Shown here: piece by piece, positions 7,342-15,508 of the stretch
Position numbering within the stretch: the stretch's first letter is position 1
Layout of the letters: each line of letters starts with the position of its first letter
Origin: Roseateles depolymerans
Lineage (GTDB): Bacteria > Pseudomonadota > Gammaproteobacteria > Burkholderiales > Burkholderiaceae_C
NCBI GenBank assembly: GCA_003241055.1
Contig: QFOD01000011.1
Span: 62,001 to 126,000, forward strand
Length of the DNA stretch: 64,000 bases
Direction of reading: 5' to 3'
Translations under genes and position numbers: made by a program
The notes under the pieces: model-generated
What the model saw: only the letters and a program-made list of their open reading frames with translations
The model's database searches: none
What the model was told of the DNA's origin: nothing

Positions 7342-8823
7342 TCAGAACTTGTGATTGAGCTGCACACCAAAGATCGTCGCCTTGGTGTTGTAGTTGCCAC
7401 GGGCCGTGGCGAACGAGCAGTTGCAGACGTGTTCGCCATCACCGTCGTCGGTGGCGTTCATCGCCGCGTCCTTGAGCTTCACGTGGCCCAGCGAGAGGTC
7501 CACGCTGGTGTTCAGGTCGAAGGCCCAGTTGCCGCCCACGGCGAACCAGGTGCGCGCGGAGTCGGGCAGGGCGGGGCTGCGGGTGCTGGACGGCACGGGC
7601 GAGCGGTCCTTGGTGACGCCGGTGCGCAGCAGCAGGCGATCGGTGGCCTTCCACTGGGCGCCGATGGAGAGCTTGGTGGAGTCCTTCCAGTGCTCGGCGA
7701 TGATGGAGTCGGCCGTCGTGTTCTTGAAGTCGATGCGCAGCTGCTTCAGGCGGGACTCGTTGGTCCAGGTGAAGTCGCCCATGATGGCGATGGTCGGCGT
7801 CAGCTGATGGAAGCCGTGAATGGACAGCGACTCGGGCGTGCGCACGGCCAGGCTGGCGGCGGAGTCGTTGTGGTCCATCGCGCTGGTGCCGTTGTAGGGC
7901 GAGGCGGTGATCGCGGCCAGCACGTTGGCGGGCAGCGTGGACGGCTGGGTCCAGTCGGCATTGCCACGCAGCTTGTGCTGGATGGGGCTGCGGTAGGCCA
8001 CGCCGACGCGGGTGTCGGCGGAGATCTCCCACAGGGCCGAGAAGTTCAGGCCGACGCCCCAGTCGCTGCCCTTGACGCCGATGGAGCCGTCGTACTGCGG
8101 GTCACCGAACACCTGGGCCGCCTGCTGCTGCAGTTGCAGCGCAAGGCCGGGCGCGCCCGCCGTGGCAGCCTGGTGAGCGGCCGACAGCAGGCCGGCGGCG
8201 TACACCGAGCCATAGGGCACGGCGGGGCGCAGCTTGCCGTCCATGTATTCCAGCGAGAAGCCCGCGGACACCGACAGGCCCTTGGCGACCTTGAAGGCCA
8301 CGTTGGGGTTGATGTTCAGCGATTGCAGCTCGACGCTCTGGATGTTGTAGCGGCCGCCCCAGTTCGAGGGGTAGTTGATCTTGGTGCCCCAGGGCACGAA
8401 CACGCCGATGCCGTAGGCGATGTCGTCGGAGGCGCGGTAGCTTGCATACGCATGCGGCACCACCACCGGCTTGGCGGCCGTTGAGGTCTCGCCGACGACG
8501 CCGATCGCGCGGGGCTGCAGGCCCGAGCCAGGCAGCGAGATGGTGGAGCCCTGGTCCGTGAAGCGCAGGTCGGCGTCCACGTAGTCCAGCACGCCGGAGA
8601 AGTTCCAGCCCTTGGACAGGCGCAGGATGCCGGCCGGGTTGGCGAAGATGGTGCTGGCGTCAGCGGCCTCGGCGCCATTGGCGTTGGCCGTGCCTTCGGC
8701 GGCGGCGCTCTGCGTGCCGAAGCGGTAGCCGGCAGCCTGGGCGGTGGACAGGGTCAGCGGCAGCAGCGCGATGCCGGCCAGCAGCGGACTCAGCGCCCAG
8801 GCGGCGCGAGAGGTAGGACGCAT
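7342..8823 (-). CDS. FadL/OmpP1-type outer-membrane transport protein
   Basis: Outer-membrane beta-barrel channel of the FadL/TodX family (493 residues) that passes long-chain fatty acids or other hydrophobic compounds. The start was placed at MRPTSRAAW because GGAGAC lies 6 bases upstream and a signal peptide ending STAQA-AGYRFG follows directly; a longer in-frame start would bury it. The plug-domain motif STIFANPAG near residue 68 is diagnostic, and the protein ends in Lys-Phe after an aromatic-rich strand, as outer-membrane proteins do. It is cotranscribed with phoD (14-base gap), suggesting joint use of a phosphorylated lipid-like substrate, but that is inference. Confidence 0.9.
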   Translation of the reverse strand: MRPTSRAAWALSPLLAGIALLPLTLSTAQAAGYRFGTQSAAAEGTANANGAEAADASTIFANPAGILRLSKGWNFSGVLDYVDADLRFTDQGSTISLPGSGLQPRAIGVVGETSTAAKPVVVPHAYASYRASDDIAYGIGVFVPWGTKINYPSNWGGRYNIQSVELQSLNINPNVAFKVAKGLSVSAGFSLEYMDGKLRPAVPYGSVYAAGLLSAAHQAATAGAPGLALQLQQQAAQVFGDPQYDGSIGVKGSDWGVGLNFSALWEISADTRVGVAYRSPIQHKLRGNADWTQPSTLPANVLAAITASPYNGTSAMDHNDSAASLAVRTPESLSIHGFHQLTPTIAIMGDFTWTNESRLKQLRIDFKNTTADSIIAEHWKDSTKLSIGAQWKATDRLLLRTGVTKDRSPVPSSTRSPALPDSARTWFAVGGNWAFDLNTSVDLSLGHVKLKDAAMNATDDGDGEHVCNCSFATARGNYNTKATIFGVQLNHKF

Positions 8824-8894
8824 TGTTTGTCTCCGTGTGGTGATGCGTAATGGGGACGGATTGTGAGCAGCACCCATGGCGGCCGGATGGCGCG

Positions 8895-8931
8895 AGGGTT
8901 CACGAAAACCCTGGATTCGAGAGAGCTCTCT
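8895..8931. promoter_or_regulatory. Inverted repeats upstream of the fadL-like gene
   Basis: Two elements lie 70-110 bases before the fadL-like start: AGGGTT(6)AACCCT at 8895-8912, and a perfect 12-base palindrome AGAGAGCTCTCT at 8920-8931. They could be operators. No regulator gene is adjacent. Confidence 0.35.
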
Positions 8932-9038
8932 AGAATTTTTGCCCCAGCATGGTGCCTAACCCGGCGTCGGCCGGGTGTGCCTGTGAAGCATTGTGTCTCA
9001 GGGCGCGGCCCGCGGGCTGCACCCCGATGGCCCGAGGG

Positions 9039-10091
9039 TCAGGCCTTGCGCACCAGCTTGGAGCGGGCCCAGTCGTCCGCCACGCGGGCCGGCGTCTGGC
9101 CCGACTGCTTGACACGGTCCAGCAGTTCATCCACGCGGTCGGCGATACGGCTCACCTCGGCCATCACGGTCTGTTCCTCGCCTTCGCCACGGTACTCGCG
9201 GGCCACGCTGATGATGCCGCCGGCGTTCACCAGGTAGTCGGGCAGGTAGCAGATGCCACGCGCCTGCAGCGCATCGCCGTCGGCCGGCGTGGCCAGCTGG
9301 TTGTTCGCGGCGCCGGCAATCAGGCGGGCGCGGATCGCGGGGATGCTCTTGTCGTTCAGGGCCGCGCCGAGCGCGCAGGGCGCCAGCACGTCGGCCTCGG
9401 CCGCCAGGATCTCGGCCACGTGCATGGGCGCGGCGCCCAGCTGCGCGACGGCGCGCTGCACCTTGGTGGCGTCGACGTCGGCCACCACCAGCTTGGCGCC
9501 GGCCTGGTGCAGGAATTCGGCCAGATGCCAGCACACCGCGCCCAGGCCCTGCAACGCGACGGTGACGCCCTGCAGCGACTCGCTGCCCAGCACGCGGCGC
9601 ACGCCGGCGCGGATGGAGACGAACACGCCCCAGGCGGTCTTGGGGCTGGGGTCGCCGCCGAAGGCGCCGTCACGCGGAATGCCGCTGACGAAGGGCGTCA
9701 CGGCCTGCAGGCCGCGCATGTCGGCCGTGGTGGTGCCCACGTCCTCGGCGGTGATGTAGGCGCCGCCCAGCGACTGCACCGCGCGGCCGAAGGCGGCGAA
9801 CAGTGCGGGGCGGTCGAACTCGCCCTGGGGCTTCAGGATCACGGCCTTGCCGCCGCCGAAGGGCAGGTCGGCCAGCGCGTTCTTCAGGCTCATGCCCTGC
9901 GACAGGCGCAGCGCGTCGTTCAGGGCCGCGGCATCGGTGTCGTACTGCCACAGGCGGCAGCCGCCGAAGGCGGGGCCGCGCGCGGTGCTGTGGACCGCCA
10001 GGATGGCCTTGAGGCCGGAGACGGGGTCGGTGGCGAGCAGCACGCGCTCGTGCGGGGCCTGGTCGGGCAGGCCGAAGAGGGAGGTCGTCAT
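9039..10091 (-). CDS. Leucine/Glu/Phe/Val dehydrogenase family protein
   Basis: NAD-dependent amino acid dehydrogenase (350 residues) that would interconvert a branched-chain or aromatic amino acid and its 2-oxo acid. The substrate-binding motif GPAFGGCRLW is near residue 38 and the catalytic-lysine motif MSLKNALADLPFGGGKAVI near residues 66-84. The Rossmann segment VALQGLGAVCWHLAEFL is near 170. The length matches leucine dehydrogenases (about 365) better than glutamate dehydrogenases (over 400). The third Rossmann glycine (GxGxxG) reads GLGAVC, a small departure. It is transcribed alone, with the next gene downstream over 200 bases away. The exact amino acid cannot be told from sequence. 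Confidence 0.85.
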   Translation of the reverse strand: MTTSLFGLPDQAPHERVLLATDPVSGLKAILAVHSTARGPAFGGCRLWQYDTDAAALNDALRLSQGMSLKNALADLPFGGGKAVILKPQGEFDRPALFAAFGRAVQSLGGAYITAEDVGTTTADMRGLQAVTPFVSGIPRDGAFGGDPSPKTAWGVFVSIRAGVRRVLGSESLQGVTVALQGLGAVCWHLAEFLHQAGAKLVVADVDATKVQRAVAQLGAAPMHVAEILAAEADVLAPCALGAALNDKSIPAIRARLIAGAANNQLATPADGDALQARGICYLPDYLVNAGGIISVAREYRGEGEEQTVMAEVSRIADRVDELLDRVKQSGQTPARVADDWARSKLVRKA

Positions 10092-10099
10092 GTCTGAAG

Positions 10100-10153
10100 G
10101 CGCTTTTGGCGCAGCAGTGGAAAGTGAAGCGGCCGCGCTTTTGGCGCGGCCGC
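10100..10153. repeat. Twin hairpin sharing a 13-base repeat
   Basis: The 13-mer GCGCTTTTGGCGC occurs at 10100-10112 and again at 10135-10147. The second copy is embedded in a 10-bp perfect stem (10129-10138 with 10144-10153). They lie between the dioxygenase gene and the start of the dehydrogenase gene. No T-tract follows, so this is at best a weak terminator or a mRNA-stabilising element. Confidence 0.5.
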
Positions 10154-10174
10154 GGTCAGTGTAGCGAGGCGGGG

Positions 10175-10924
10175 TCAGCGAGCGTCCGGCCCCTGGAAAC
10201 CCTGGCTTCTCAGCGTGATGACCAGCGTGTCCCGCCAGCCTCGTTCGCCGGCCACCAGCGGCTGGATGGGCGTGGTTTCGTGGATCACGCGCTGGTCGTC
10301 GAGCAGCAGCGTGGTCCAGGGGCGGGTCAGCGTGAAGCGCTGGCCGCCCGGGCCCTGGGCGTCGAAGACGCGCGACTCGCCGCCCTTGATGCCCTGGCGG
10401 TCCACCAGCAGCACGGCCACCAGGTCCACGCCGTCGCGATGTGCGCCCTCGGGCGTGGGGCGGCCGATGCCGTCGGTGGTGTCGATGCGGAACGGGTGGG
10501 TCTCGACGAACCAGGGGCGCGGCCCGCGCAGGGCCGAGGTCACGCGCGCCAGACCCTTGAGCAATGCCAGGAAGGCCGGCGATTCGCTCATCTCGGCCTG
10601 CAGCGGCACGAACCAGCGCTGGATGCCGCCGTGCAGTGCGTTGTAGTCCAGCGGCTGCCAGTGCGCGCGGTGCGGCATGGCGCGCACGCCGTCGCCATCG
10701 ACGACGAAGTTGCCGTGCCGGCGGAAGCGGTAGCGGCCGCCGTCCTTGAGGTAGCCGTCCGGCGGCAGTTCCTCCCAGCAGGGCCGCAGTGCGTCGAGCT
10801 CGGCCGCGCTGGTGCCCAGCACGCCCAGGGATTCGGGCGCCAGCACGGCCTGACCGTCGCGCTGCAGCGCGTCAACCACCGCGTCGGCCGCGGTCCAGGG
10901 AGGTTCGAACATCGGGGCGGTCAT
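10175..10924 (-). CDS. 2OG-Fe dioxygenase family protein
   Basis: Member (249 residues) of the 2OG-Fe dioxygenase family of PF10014, whose characterised members hydroxylate free amino acids such as isoleucine. The iron ligands are visible as H162-x-D164 (AHRDG) and distal H215 (RVIHETTPI); an arginine for 2-oxoglutarate lies further on (W-RDTLVITLR). Other conserved blocks are the RYRFRRHGNF and HPFRIDTTDGIGRPTPEGAHRDG segments. It is downstream of the flavin reductase-like gene by 30 bases on the same strand, so they may be cotranscribed and the reductase could serve it, though 2OG enzymes need no partner. The substrate is unknown. Confidence 0.85.
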   Translation of the reverse strand: MTAPMFEPPWTAADAVVDALQRDGQAVLAPESLGVLGTSAAELDALRPCWEELPPDGYLKDGGRYRFRRHGNFVVDGDGVRAMPHRAHWQPLDYNALHGGIQRWFVPLQAEMSESPAFLALLKGLARVTSALRGPRPWFVETHPFRIDTTDGIGRPTPEGAHRDGVDLVAVLLVDRQGIKGGESRVFDAQGPGGQRFTLTRPWTTLLLDDQRVIHETTPIQPLVAGERGWRDTLVITLRSQGFQGPDAR

Positions 10925-10954
10925 GGCGGCGGTGCGGGGCTGAAGGCGGGAGGG

Positions 10955-11983
10955 TCAGGGGTTGCCGTGCTTGTCGGCTTCGGAGGTGAAGGCGTCGGCG
11001 TAGAACTCGTCGGCGGGCAGCCGGCACTGCGCGCTGAAATCGCGCTGTGCCGCCTCGACCATCACCGGGGCCCCGCAGGCGTAGACCTGATGGCCCGACA
11101 GGTCGGGCAGGTCGGCCATCACGGCCTCGTGGACGAAGCCGGTGCGGCCGGTCCAGCCGGCATCCGGCTCGGACAGCACGGGCGTGTAGCTCAGCAGCGG
11201 CCATTCGGCGGCCTGGGCGCGCACCCAGTCATCCTGGTAGAGGTCGGCCTGGCGGCGGGCGCCCCAGTACAGCTGCATGGGGCGGGTGGAGCCGGCCTGG
11301 CGGGCGCGTTCGATGATGGCCTTGATGGGGGCGAAGCCGGTGCCGCTGGCCAGCAGCACGATGGGCTTGGCGCTGTCCTCGCGCAGGAAGAAGCTGCCGA
11401 AGGGGCCTTCCATGCGCAGGATGTCCTTTTCCTTCAGCGCGCCGAACACATGGTCGGTGAACTTTCCGCCCGGCATGTGGCGGATGTGCAGCTCGATCTG
11501 GCCGGCCAGCGTCTCGGGCGCGTTGGCCATCGAGTAGCTGCGGCGCGCACCGTCGCGCAGGATGAACTCCACATACTGGCCGGCGCGGAACTGGAAGTTC
11601 TGGTTGGCCGCCAGCTGCAGGCGCAGCACGGCCACATCGTCGGCAGGCCTGGTGATGCTGGCGACGCGGGTGGGCAGCTTGAGCACCGGGAATTCGCCGG
11701 CGCCCGGCACGGCGCGCGCCTCGACCACGCAGTCGGTCTGCGGGCGGGCGCAGCAGGTCAGCACGAAGCCGGCGGCCTCTTCCTCGGCGCTCAGCGCCTT
11801 GGTCTGATGCGGGCCGTGCACCACCTGGCCCTCCAGCAGACGGCATTTGCAGGAGCCGCAGGCGCCGTCCTTGCAGCCATAGGGCAGGCCGATGCCCTGG
11901 CGGATGGCGGCGGCCAGCAGGGTGTCGTCGCCCTCGGTGGCGTAGGTGCGGCCCGAAGGCTGGATCGTGATCTGGTGACTCAT
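10955..11983 (-). CDS. 2Fe-2S ferredoxin/flavin oxidoreductase (CDP-6-deoxy-delta-3,4-glucoseen reductase type)
   Basis: NAD(P)H-dependent electron-transfer flavoprotein of 342 residues. The N-terminal plant-type 2Fe-2S domain has the cluster motif GCKDGACGSC near residues 35-44 with a fourth Cys in TCCARPQTDC near 75. It is followed by a ferredoxin-reductase FAD domain (RRSYSMANAP near 150) and an NAD domain (LLASGTGFAPIKAIIE near 220). Burkholderiales orthologues are usually named after the AscD dideoxysugar reductase, but no sugar genes are nearby, so the real partner is unknown. The start is MSHQITIQPSGR; the longer open frame upstream overlaps the divergent gene and has no domain. The C-terminal CGAPVMVEAAQRDF motif is complete. 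Confidence 0.87.
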   Translation of the reverse strand: MSHQITIQPSGRTYATEGDDTLLAAAIRQGIGLPYGCKDGACGSCKCRLLEGQVVHGPHQTKALSAEEEAAGFVLTCCARPQTDCVVEARAVPGAGEFPVLKLPTRVASITRPADDVAVLRLQLAANQNFQFRAGQYVEFILRDGARRSYSMANAPETLAGQIELHIRHMPGGKFTDHVFGALKEKDILRMEGPFGSFFLREDSAKPIVLLASGTGFAPIKAIIERARQAGSTRPMQLYWGARRQADLYQDDWVRAQAAEWPLLSYTPVLSEPDAGWTGRTGFVHEAVMADLPDLSGHQVYACGAPVMVEAAQRDFSAQCRLPADEFYADAFTSEADKHGNP

Positions 11984-12004
11984 GGGCTTTAGAAAAGCAA
12001 GCGG

Positions 12005-12018
12005 CCCCGCATGCGGGG
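12005..12018. promoter_or_regulatory. Perfect 14-base palindrome in divergent promoter region
   Basis: CCCCGCATGCGGGG sits mid-way in the 76-base gap between the reductase (minus) and the epimerase (plus). On the minus strand it is followed by TTGCTTTTCT in the reductase leader. TAGACT at 12029-12034 is a possible -10 for the plus-strand gene. Operator or hairpin; no test is possible from sequence alone. Confidence 0.4.
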
Positions 12019-12059
12019 GCCGGGGCCGTAGACTGCCCTGCATTTTGCCCGACCCTGGC

Positions 12060-12920
12060 ATGACCCCATCTCTGCTGATCATTGGCTGTGGCGACGTCGG
12101 CCTGCGCGTACTGCGCCTGCTGAAGGGTCGTTGGCCCGTGCGTGCGCTGACCTCTAGTCCGGAGCGCCTGCCCGCCCTGCGCGCAGCCGGCGCCACGCCC
12201 TTGCTGGGCAGCCTGGACGACGCGGGTACGCTGGCCCGGCTGGCTGGCCTGGCGGGCCTGGTGCTGCATCTGGCGCCGCCGCCGTCGGAAGGCCTGAGGG
12301 ACCTGCGCACGCATCGGCTGCTGCAGGCCCTGGCGCGCAAGCCGCCGGCCGTGCTGGTGTATGTCAGTACCACCGGGGTCTATGGCGACTGCGGGGGCGC
12401 CCGCATCGACGAAACCCGGCCGCTCGCACCGGCCACCGCGCGAGCACAGCGCCGCGTCGATGCCGAGATGCAGCTGCGTGCCTTTGGCCGGCGGCACGGC
12501 ACGCGGGTCGTGATCCTGCGGGTGCCGGGCATCTACGCGCGCGACCGTGCCGGTGGGCATCCGCGCGAGCGCCTGGCGCGTGGCACGCCGGTGCTGCGCC
12601 GGGAGGACGACGTCTACACGAATCACATCCAGGCCGACGATCTGGCCCGTGCCTGCCTGCTGGCGCTGCTGCGCGGCCTGCCGCAGCGGGCACTGAATGC
12701 CTGCGACGACAGCGAGCTGCTGATGGGCGACTATTTCGACCTGGCGGCCGATCTGGCCGGCCTGCCGCGGCCCGAGCGCATCTCGCTGACGCAGGCCACC
12801 GAGCGGCTCAGTGCGATGCAGCTGAGCTTCTGGAGTGAATCGCGGCGGCTGGACAACCGGCGCCTCAAGCGCGAGCTGCGGCTGGCACTGCGCTACCCCA
12901 CGCCGCGAGAGGGGCTGTGA
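12060..12920 (+). CDS. SDR/NAD-dependent epimerase family protein (YeeZ-like)
   Basis: Extended short-chain dehydrogenase/epimerase-like protein (286 residues) with an N-terminal Rossmann motif GCGDVGLR near residues 9-16. A YVSTTGVYGDCGG segment follows near 101-113 and DETRPLAPATARAQRRVDAE near 117-136. The usual Tyr-x3-Lys active site is changed to A-x3-R, as in the YeeZ-type branch where no enzyme activity is established. The start was chosen at MTPSLLIIG because the open frame upstream runs into the divergent promoter. It converges on the rhomboid gene with a 3-base gap. Confidence 0.8.
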   Translation: MTPSLLIIGCGDVGLRVLRLLKGRWPVRALTSSPERLPALRAAGATPLLGSLDDAGTLARLAGLAGLVLHLAPPPSEGLRDLRTHRLLQALARKPPAVLVYVSTTGVYGDCGGARIDETRPLAPATARAQRRVDAEMQLRAFGRRHGTRVVILRVPGIYARDRAGGHPRERLARGTPVLRREDDVYTNHIQADDLARACLLALLRGLPQRALNACDDSELLMGDYFDLAADLAGLPRPERISLTQATERLSAMQLSFWSESRRLDNRRLKRELRLALRYPTPREGL

Positions 12921-12923
12921 GCC

Positions 12924-13505
12924 TCAGCGCCGGCGGCCGGGCGAGCGCCAGTAGCGGATCATCAGCCAGGCGCCAAGCATGCCGCCCAGGTGGGCGAAGT
13001 GGGCCACGCCGCTGCCGCCGGTGATGCCCAGGAACAGCTCCAGCCCGCCGAAGATCGCGACATAGACCTTGGCCTTCATCGGGATGGGCGGGATCAGCGG
13101 CACGATGATGCGGTTGGGGAACAGCATGCCGTAGGACAGCAGCAGGCCGTAGAGCGCGCCGGAGGCGCCGACGGTCGGTTGCATGGAGCCCAGCGCGAAG
13201 GTGACGAGCAGCTGCACGCCGGCCGCGCTCAGCGCGCTGGCGACCAGGATCTGCGTGTAGCGGCGCGGCCCCCACACGCGTTCCAGCTCGCCGCCGAACA
13301 TCCACAGGCCCAGCATGTTGAACAGCAGATGCGTGAAGCCGCCATGCAGGAAGGCGTAGGTCAGCAGCTGCCAGGGCAGGAAGTAACCGGATTGCAGGGG
13401 CCAGAGTTCGAACCAGGGCTCCAGCCAGGGAAACAGCTCGAACAGGCAGAACGCAGCGACACAGGCCAGCAGAAAGGCCTTGGTGACCGGGGGCAACGAG
13501 GGCAT
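12924..13505 (-). CDS. Rhomboid family intramembrane serine protease
   Basis: Six-helix membrane protease of 193 residues. The catalytic serine motif GASGALYG gives S115 and the histidine motif FAHLGGMLGAW gives H172, both inside membrane segments; the HGGFTHLLFNMLGLWMFG segment (54-72) is the conserved loop-1/TM2 block. The start MPSLPPVTKAF was chosen because the open frame extends upstream through the tRNA-Leu gene, which cannot be coding. There are no extra domains. The natural substrate is unknown. Confidence 0.9.
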   Translation of the reverse strand: MPSLPPVTKAFLLACVAAFCLFELFPWLEPWFELWPLQSGYFLPWQLLTYAFLHGGFTHLLFNMLGLWMFGGELERVWGPRRYTQILVASALSAAGVQLLVTFALGSMQPTVGASGALYGLLLSYGMLFPNRIIVPLIPPIPMKAKVYVAIFGGLELFLGITGGSGVAHFAHLGGMLGAWLMIRYWRSPGRRR

Positions 13506-13605
13506 GGGATCGCGGGCGACGGCACCGGGAGAGGGCGCCTGCCTCGGAACGGCCGAGGCTTGTCGGGCGAGTGTATGCGACAGGGGAATGACGTCGTCGG
13601 AGCTG

Positions 13606-13690
13606 TGGTGCCCAGGGCCGGACTCGAACCGGCACACCTTGCGGCGGGGGATTTTGAGTCCCCTGCGTCTACCGATTTCGCCACCTGGGC
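13606..13690 (-). tRNA. tRNA-Leu (anticodon CAA)
   Basis: Reading the minus strand, the acceptor 5' GCCCAGG pairs with 3' CCTGGGC, followed by A and an encoded CCA (85 bases in all). The anticodon stem GGGGA/TCCCC encloses loop CTCAAAA, giving anticodon CAA (reads UUG). The long variable arm and the GGTTCGAGTCC T-arm are typical of tRNA-Leu. Confidence 0.95.
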
Positions 13691-13774
13691 AGCTCGGAAA
13701 CGACGATGTCGAAGGGGACGCATTATGCACGCGAAGCGCGGCGGGCTTTGCGGTCGCTGCGACAATCTTGCGCC

Positions 13775-14677
13775 ATGAGCTATCCCACTCTCGAAGACGT
13801 CATCGGCTCGACCCCGCTCGTGCGCCTGCAGCGCCTGCCTGGGTCCGATGCCGAGGCGCGCGGCAACGTGATCCTCGCCAAGCTGGAGGGCAACAACCCG
13901 GCGGGCTCGGTGAAGGACAGGCCGGCCATCAGCATGATCCGGCGCGCCGAGGAGCGCGGCGAGATCAAGCCGGGCGACACGCTGATCGAGGCCACCTCGG
14001 GCAATACCGGTATCGCGCTGGCCATGGCCGCAGCGATCCGCGGCTACCGCATGGTGCTGATCATGCCGGAGGACCTCTCCATTGAACGAGCGCAGACGAT
14101 GAAGGCCTTTGGCGCCGAGCTCATCCTGACCCCGCGCAGCGGCGGCATGGAATACGCCCGCGATCTGGCCGAGCAGATGGCGTCCGAGGGCAAGGGCCGC
14201 GTTCTGGACCAGTTCGCCAACCCCGACAACCCGCGCATCCATTACGAGACCACCGGCCCCGAGCTCTGGCGCGACACCGGCGGGCGCATCACGCACTTTG
14301 TCAGCGCCATGGGCACGACCGGCACTATCACCGGCGTGTCGCGCTATCTGAAGGAGCAGAACCCGGGCGTGCGCATCATCGGCGCCCAGCCGGCCGAGGG
14401 CTCGCGCATCCCGGGCATCCGCAAGTGGCCCGAGGCCTATCTGCCCAAGATCTACGAGCCCAGCGGCGTGGACCAGTTGGTGCTGGTCAGCCAGGGCGAC
14501 GCTGAGGACATGGCCCGCCGTCTGGCGCGCGAGGAGGGACTGTTCGCCGGCATCTCGGCGGCCGGCGCCTGCTGTGTGGCGCTGCAGATTGCCCGCGAGG
14601 TGGAGAACGCGACGATTGCCTTCATCGTCTGCGATCGTGGCGACCGTTACCTGTCCACCGGGGTCTTTCCGGCATGA
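13775..14677 (+). CDS. cysM: Cysteine synthase B (O-acetylserine sulfhydrylase)
   Basis: PLP enzyme (300 residues) that makes cysteine from O-acetylserine and sulfide or thiosulfate. The PLP lysine is K47 in NPAGSVKDRPA, and the phosphate/substrate loop TSGNTGIALAMAAA follows near residue 72. The EGNNPAGSVKDRPA wording and the length favour CysM over CysK. The start is the ATG of MSYPTLEDVIG; the frame is open further upstream only by chance. The stop overlaps the nudix gene start (ATGA), so the two are translationally coupled. The sulfur-carrier-like protein two genes on fits a sulfur theme. Confidence 0.93.
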   Translation: MSYPTLEDVIGSTPLVRLQRLPGSDAEARGNVILAKLEGNNPAGSVKDRPAISMIRRAEERGEIKPGDTLIEATSGNTGIALAMAAAIRGYRMVLIMPEDLSIERAQTMKAFGAELILTPRSGGMEYARDLAEQMASEGKGRVLDQFANPDNPRIHYETTGPELWRDTGGRITHFVSAMGTTGTITGVSRYLKEQNPGVRIIGAQPAEGSRIPGIRKWPEAYLPKIYEPSGVDQLVLVSQGDAEDMARRLAREEGLFAGISAAGACCVALQIAREVENATIAFIVCDRGDRYLSTGVFPA

Positions 14678-15240
14678 GCCAGCCGCTGCCGGCCGCATCG
14701 GCCTATCCATCGGCTTATCGCTTCTGTCCGCAATGCGCGACCGAGCTGGCCTGGCTGTCGGCGGTGGAGGATGGCGGCGACAAGACGCGGCTGCGCTGCC
14801 CGGCCTGCGGCTTCACGCACTGGAACAATCCGACCCCGGTGCTGGCGGCGGTCATCGAGTGCACGGATCGCGACGGGCAGGTGCTGCTGGCGCGCAATGC
14901 GGCCTGGACGCAGCGCTTTTTTGGCCTGATCACCGGCTTCATGGAGGCCGGCGAGGCGCCCGAGGATGGCATGCGCCGCGAGATCGCGGAGGAAACGGCG
15001 CTGCAGGTGGAGTCGCTGAGCCTGCTGGGCGTGTGGGATTTCCAGCGCATGAACCAGGTGATCATTGCCTACCACGCGCAGGCGCGCGGAGAGATCAAGC
15101 TTTCACCGGAACTGGCCGAATACAGGTTGTTCGCGCCCGGGCAACTGCGCTGCTGGCCGCAGGGCACCGGCCAGGCGCTGGCCACCTGGCTGAGGCAGCG
15201 CGGCATTGAGCCGCAATGGATGGAATTGAACCGGGATTGA
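14674..15240 (+). CDS. NUDIX hydrolase with N-terminal zinc ribbon
   Basis: Nudix enzyme (188 residues) related to NADH pyrophosphatase-like proteins. Two CxxC knuckles (FCPQCA near 17-20 and RCPACG near 45-48) form a zinc ribbon. The nudix box runs from GFMEAGEAPEDGMRREIAEE near residues 89-108 with all catalytic Glu residues in place. It lacks the long N-terminal domain of NudC. It overlaps cysM by 4 bases and the tusA-like gene follows 4 bases later, so the three likely form one transcript. Substrate is not predictable beyond a nucleoside diphosphate derivative. Confidence 0.88.
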   Translation: MSQPLPAASAYPSAYRFCPQCATELAWLSAVEDGGDKTRLRCPACGFTHWNNPTPVLAAVIECTDRDGQVLLARNAAWTQRFFGLITGFMEAGEAPEDGMRREIAEETALQVESLSLLGVWDFQRMNQVIIAYHAQARGEIKLSPELAEYRLFAPGQLRCWPQGTGQALATWLRQRGIEPQWMELNRD

Positions 15241-15244
15241 ACCC

Positions 15245-15484
15245 ATGGACGCAAAGATGGACGTACAGCGCGAACTCGACACGCGGGGGCTGAATTGTCC
15301 CCTGCCCATCCTCAAGGCGAAGAAGGCACTGGCCGAAATGGCCAGCGGCGATCTGCTGCGCGTGGTGGCGACCGACCCCGGTTCGCTGCGCGACTTCCAG
15401 GCGTTCTCGCGCCAGACCGGCAATGAGCTGGTGGACCAGCAGACAGCGGGCGCCGAGTTCATCCACGTGCTGCGGCGGCGCTGA
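15245..15484 (+). CDS. TusA family sulfurtransferase
   Basis: Small sulfur carrier (79 residues) of the TusA/YedF/SirA fold. The active cysteine is in the LNCPLPILKAKKAL motif near residue 17. Relatives relay persulfide sulfur in tRNA thiolation, molybdenum cofactor or thiosulfate metabolism. A second possible start lies 12 bases downstream (MDVQREL). It follows cysM and the nudix gene closely. The protein is likely a general sulfur carrier; which of the TusA subtypes it is cannot be decided here. Confidence 0.88.
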   Translation: MDAKMDVQRELDTRGLNCPLPILKAKKALAEMASGDLLRVVATDPGSLRDFQAFSRQTGNELVDQQTAGAEFIHVLRRR

Positions 15485-15508
15485 GGCGCCGCCGCAGCCG
15501 TCACGGCA

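Noticed and set aside
4409..7354. 981-codon open frame on the plus strand opposite phoD
   Set aside because: Repetitive Gly/Arg/Val/His composition and no motif; antisense to a confident PhoD gene and running into livF out of frame.
13506..13730. 75-residue N-terminal extension of the rhomboid protein
   Set aside because: It would be translated from the tRNA-Leu gene; the protease begins naturally at MPSLPPVTKAF.
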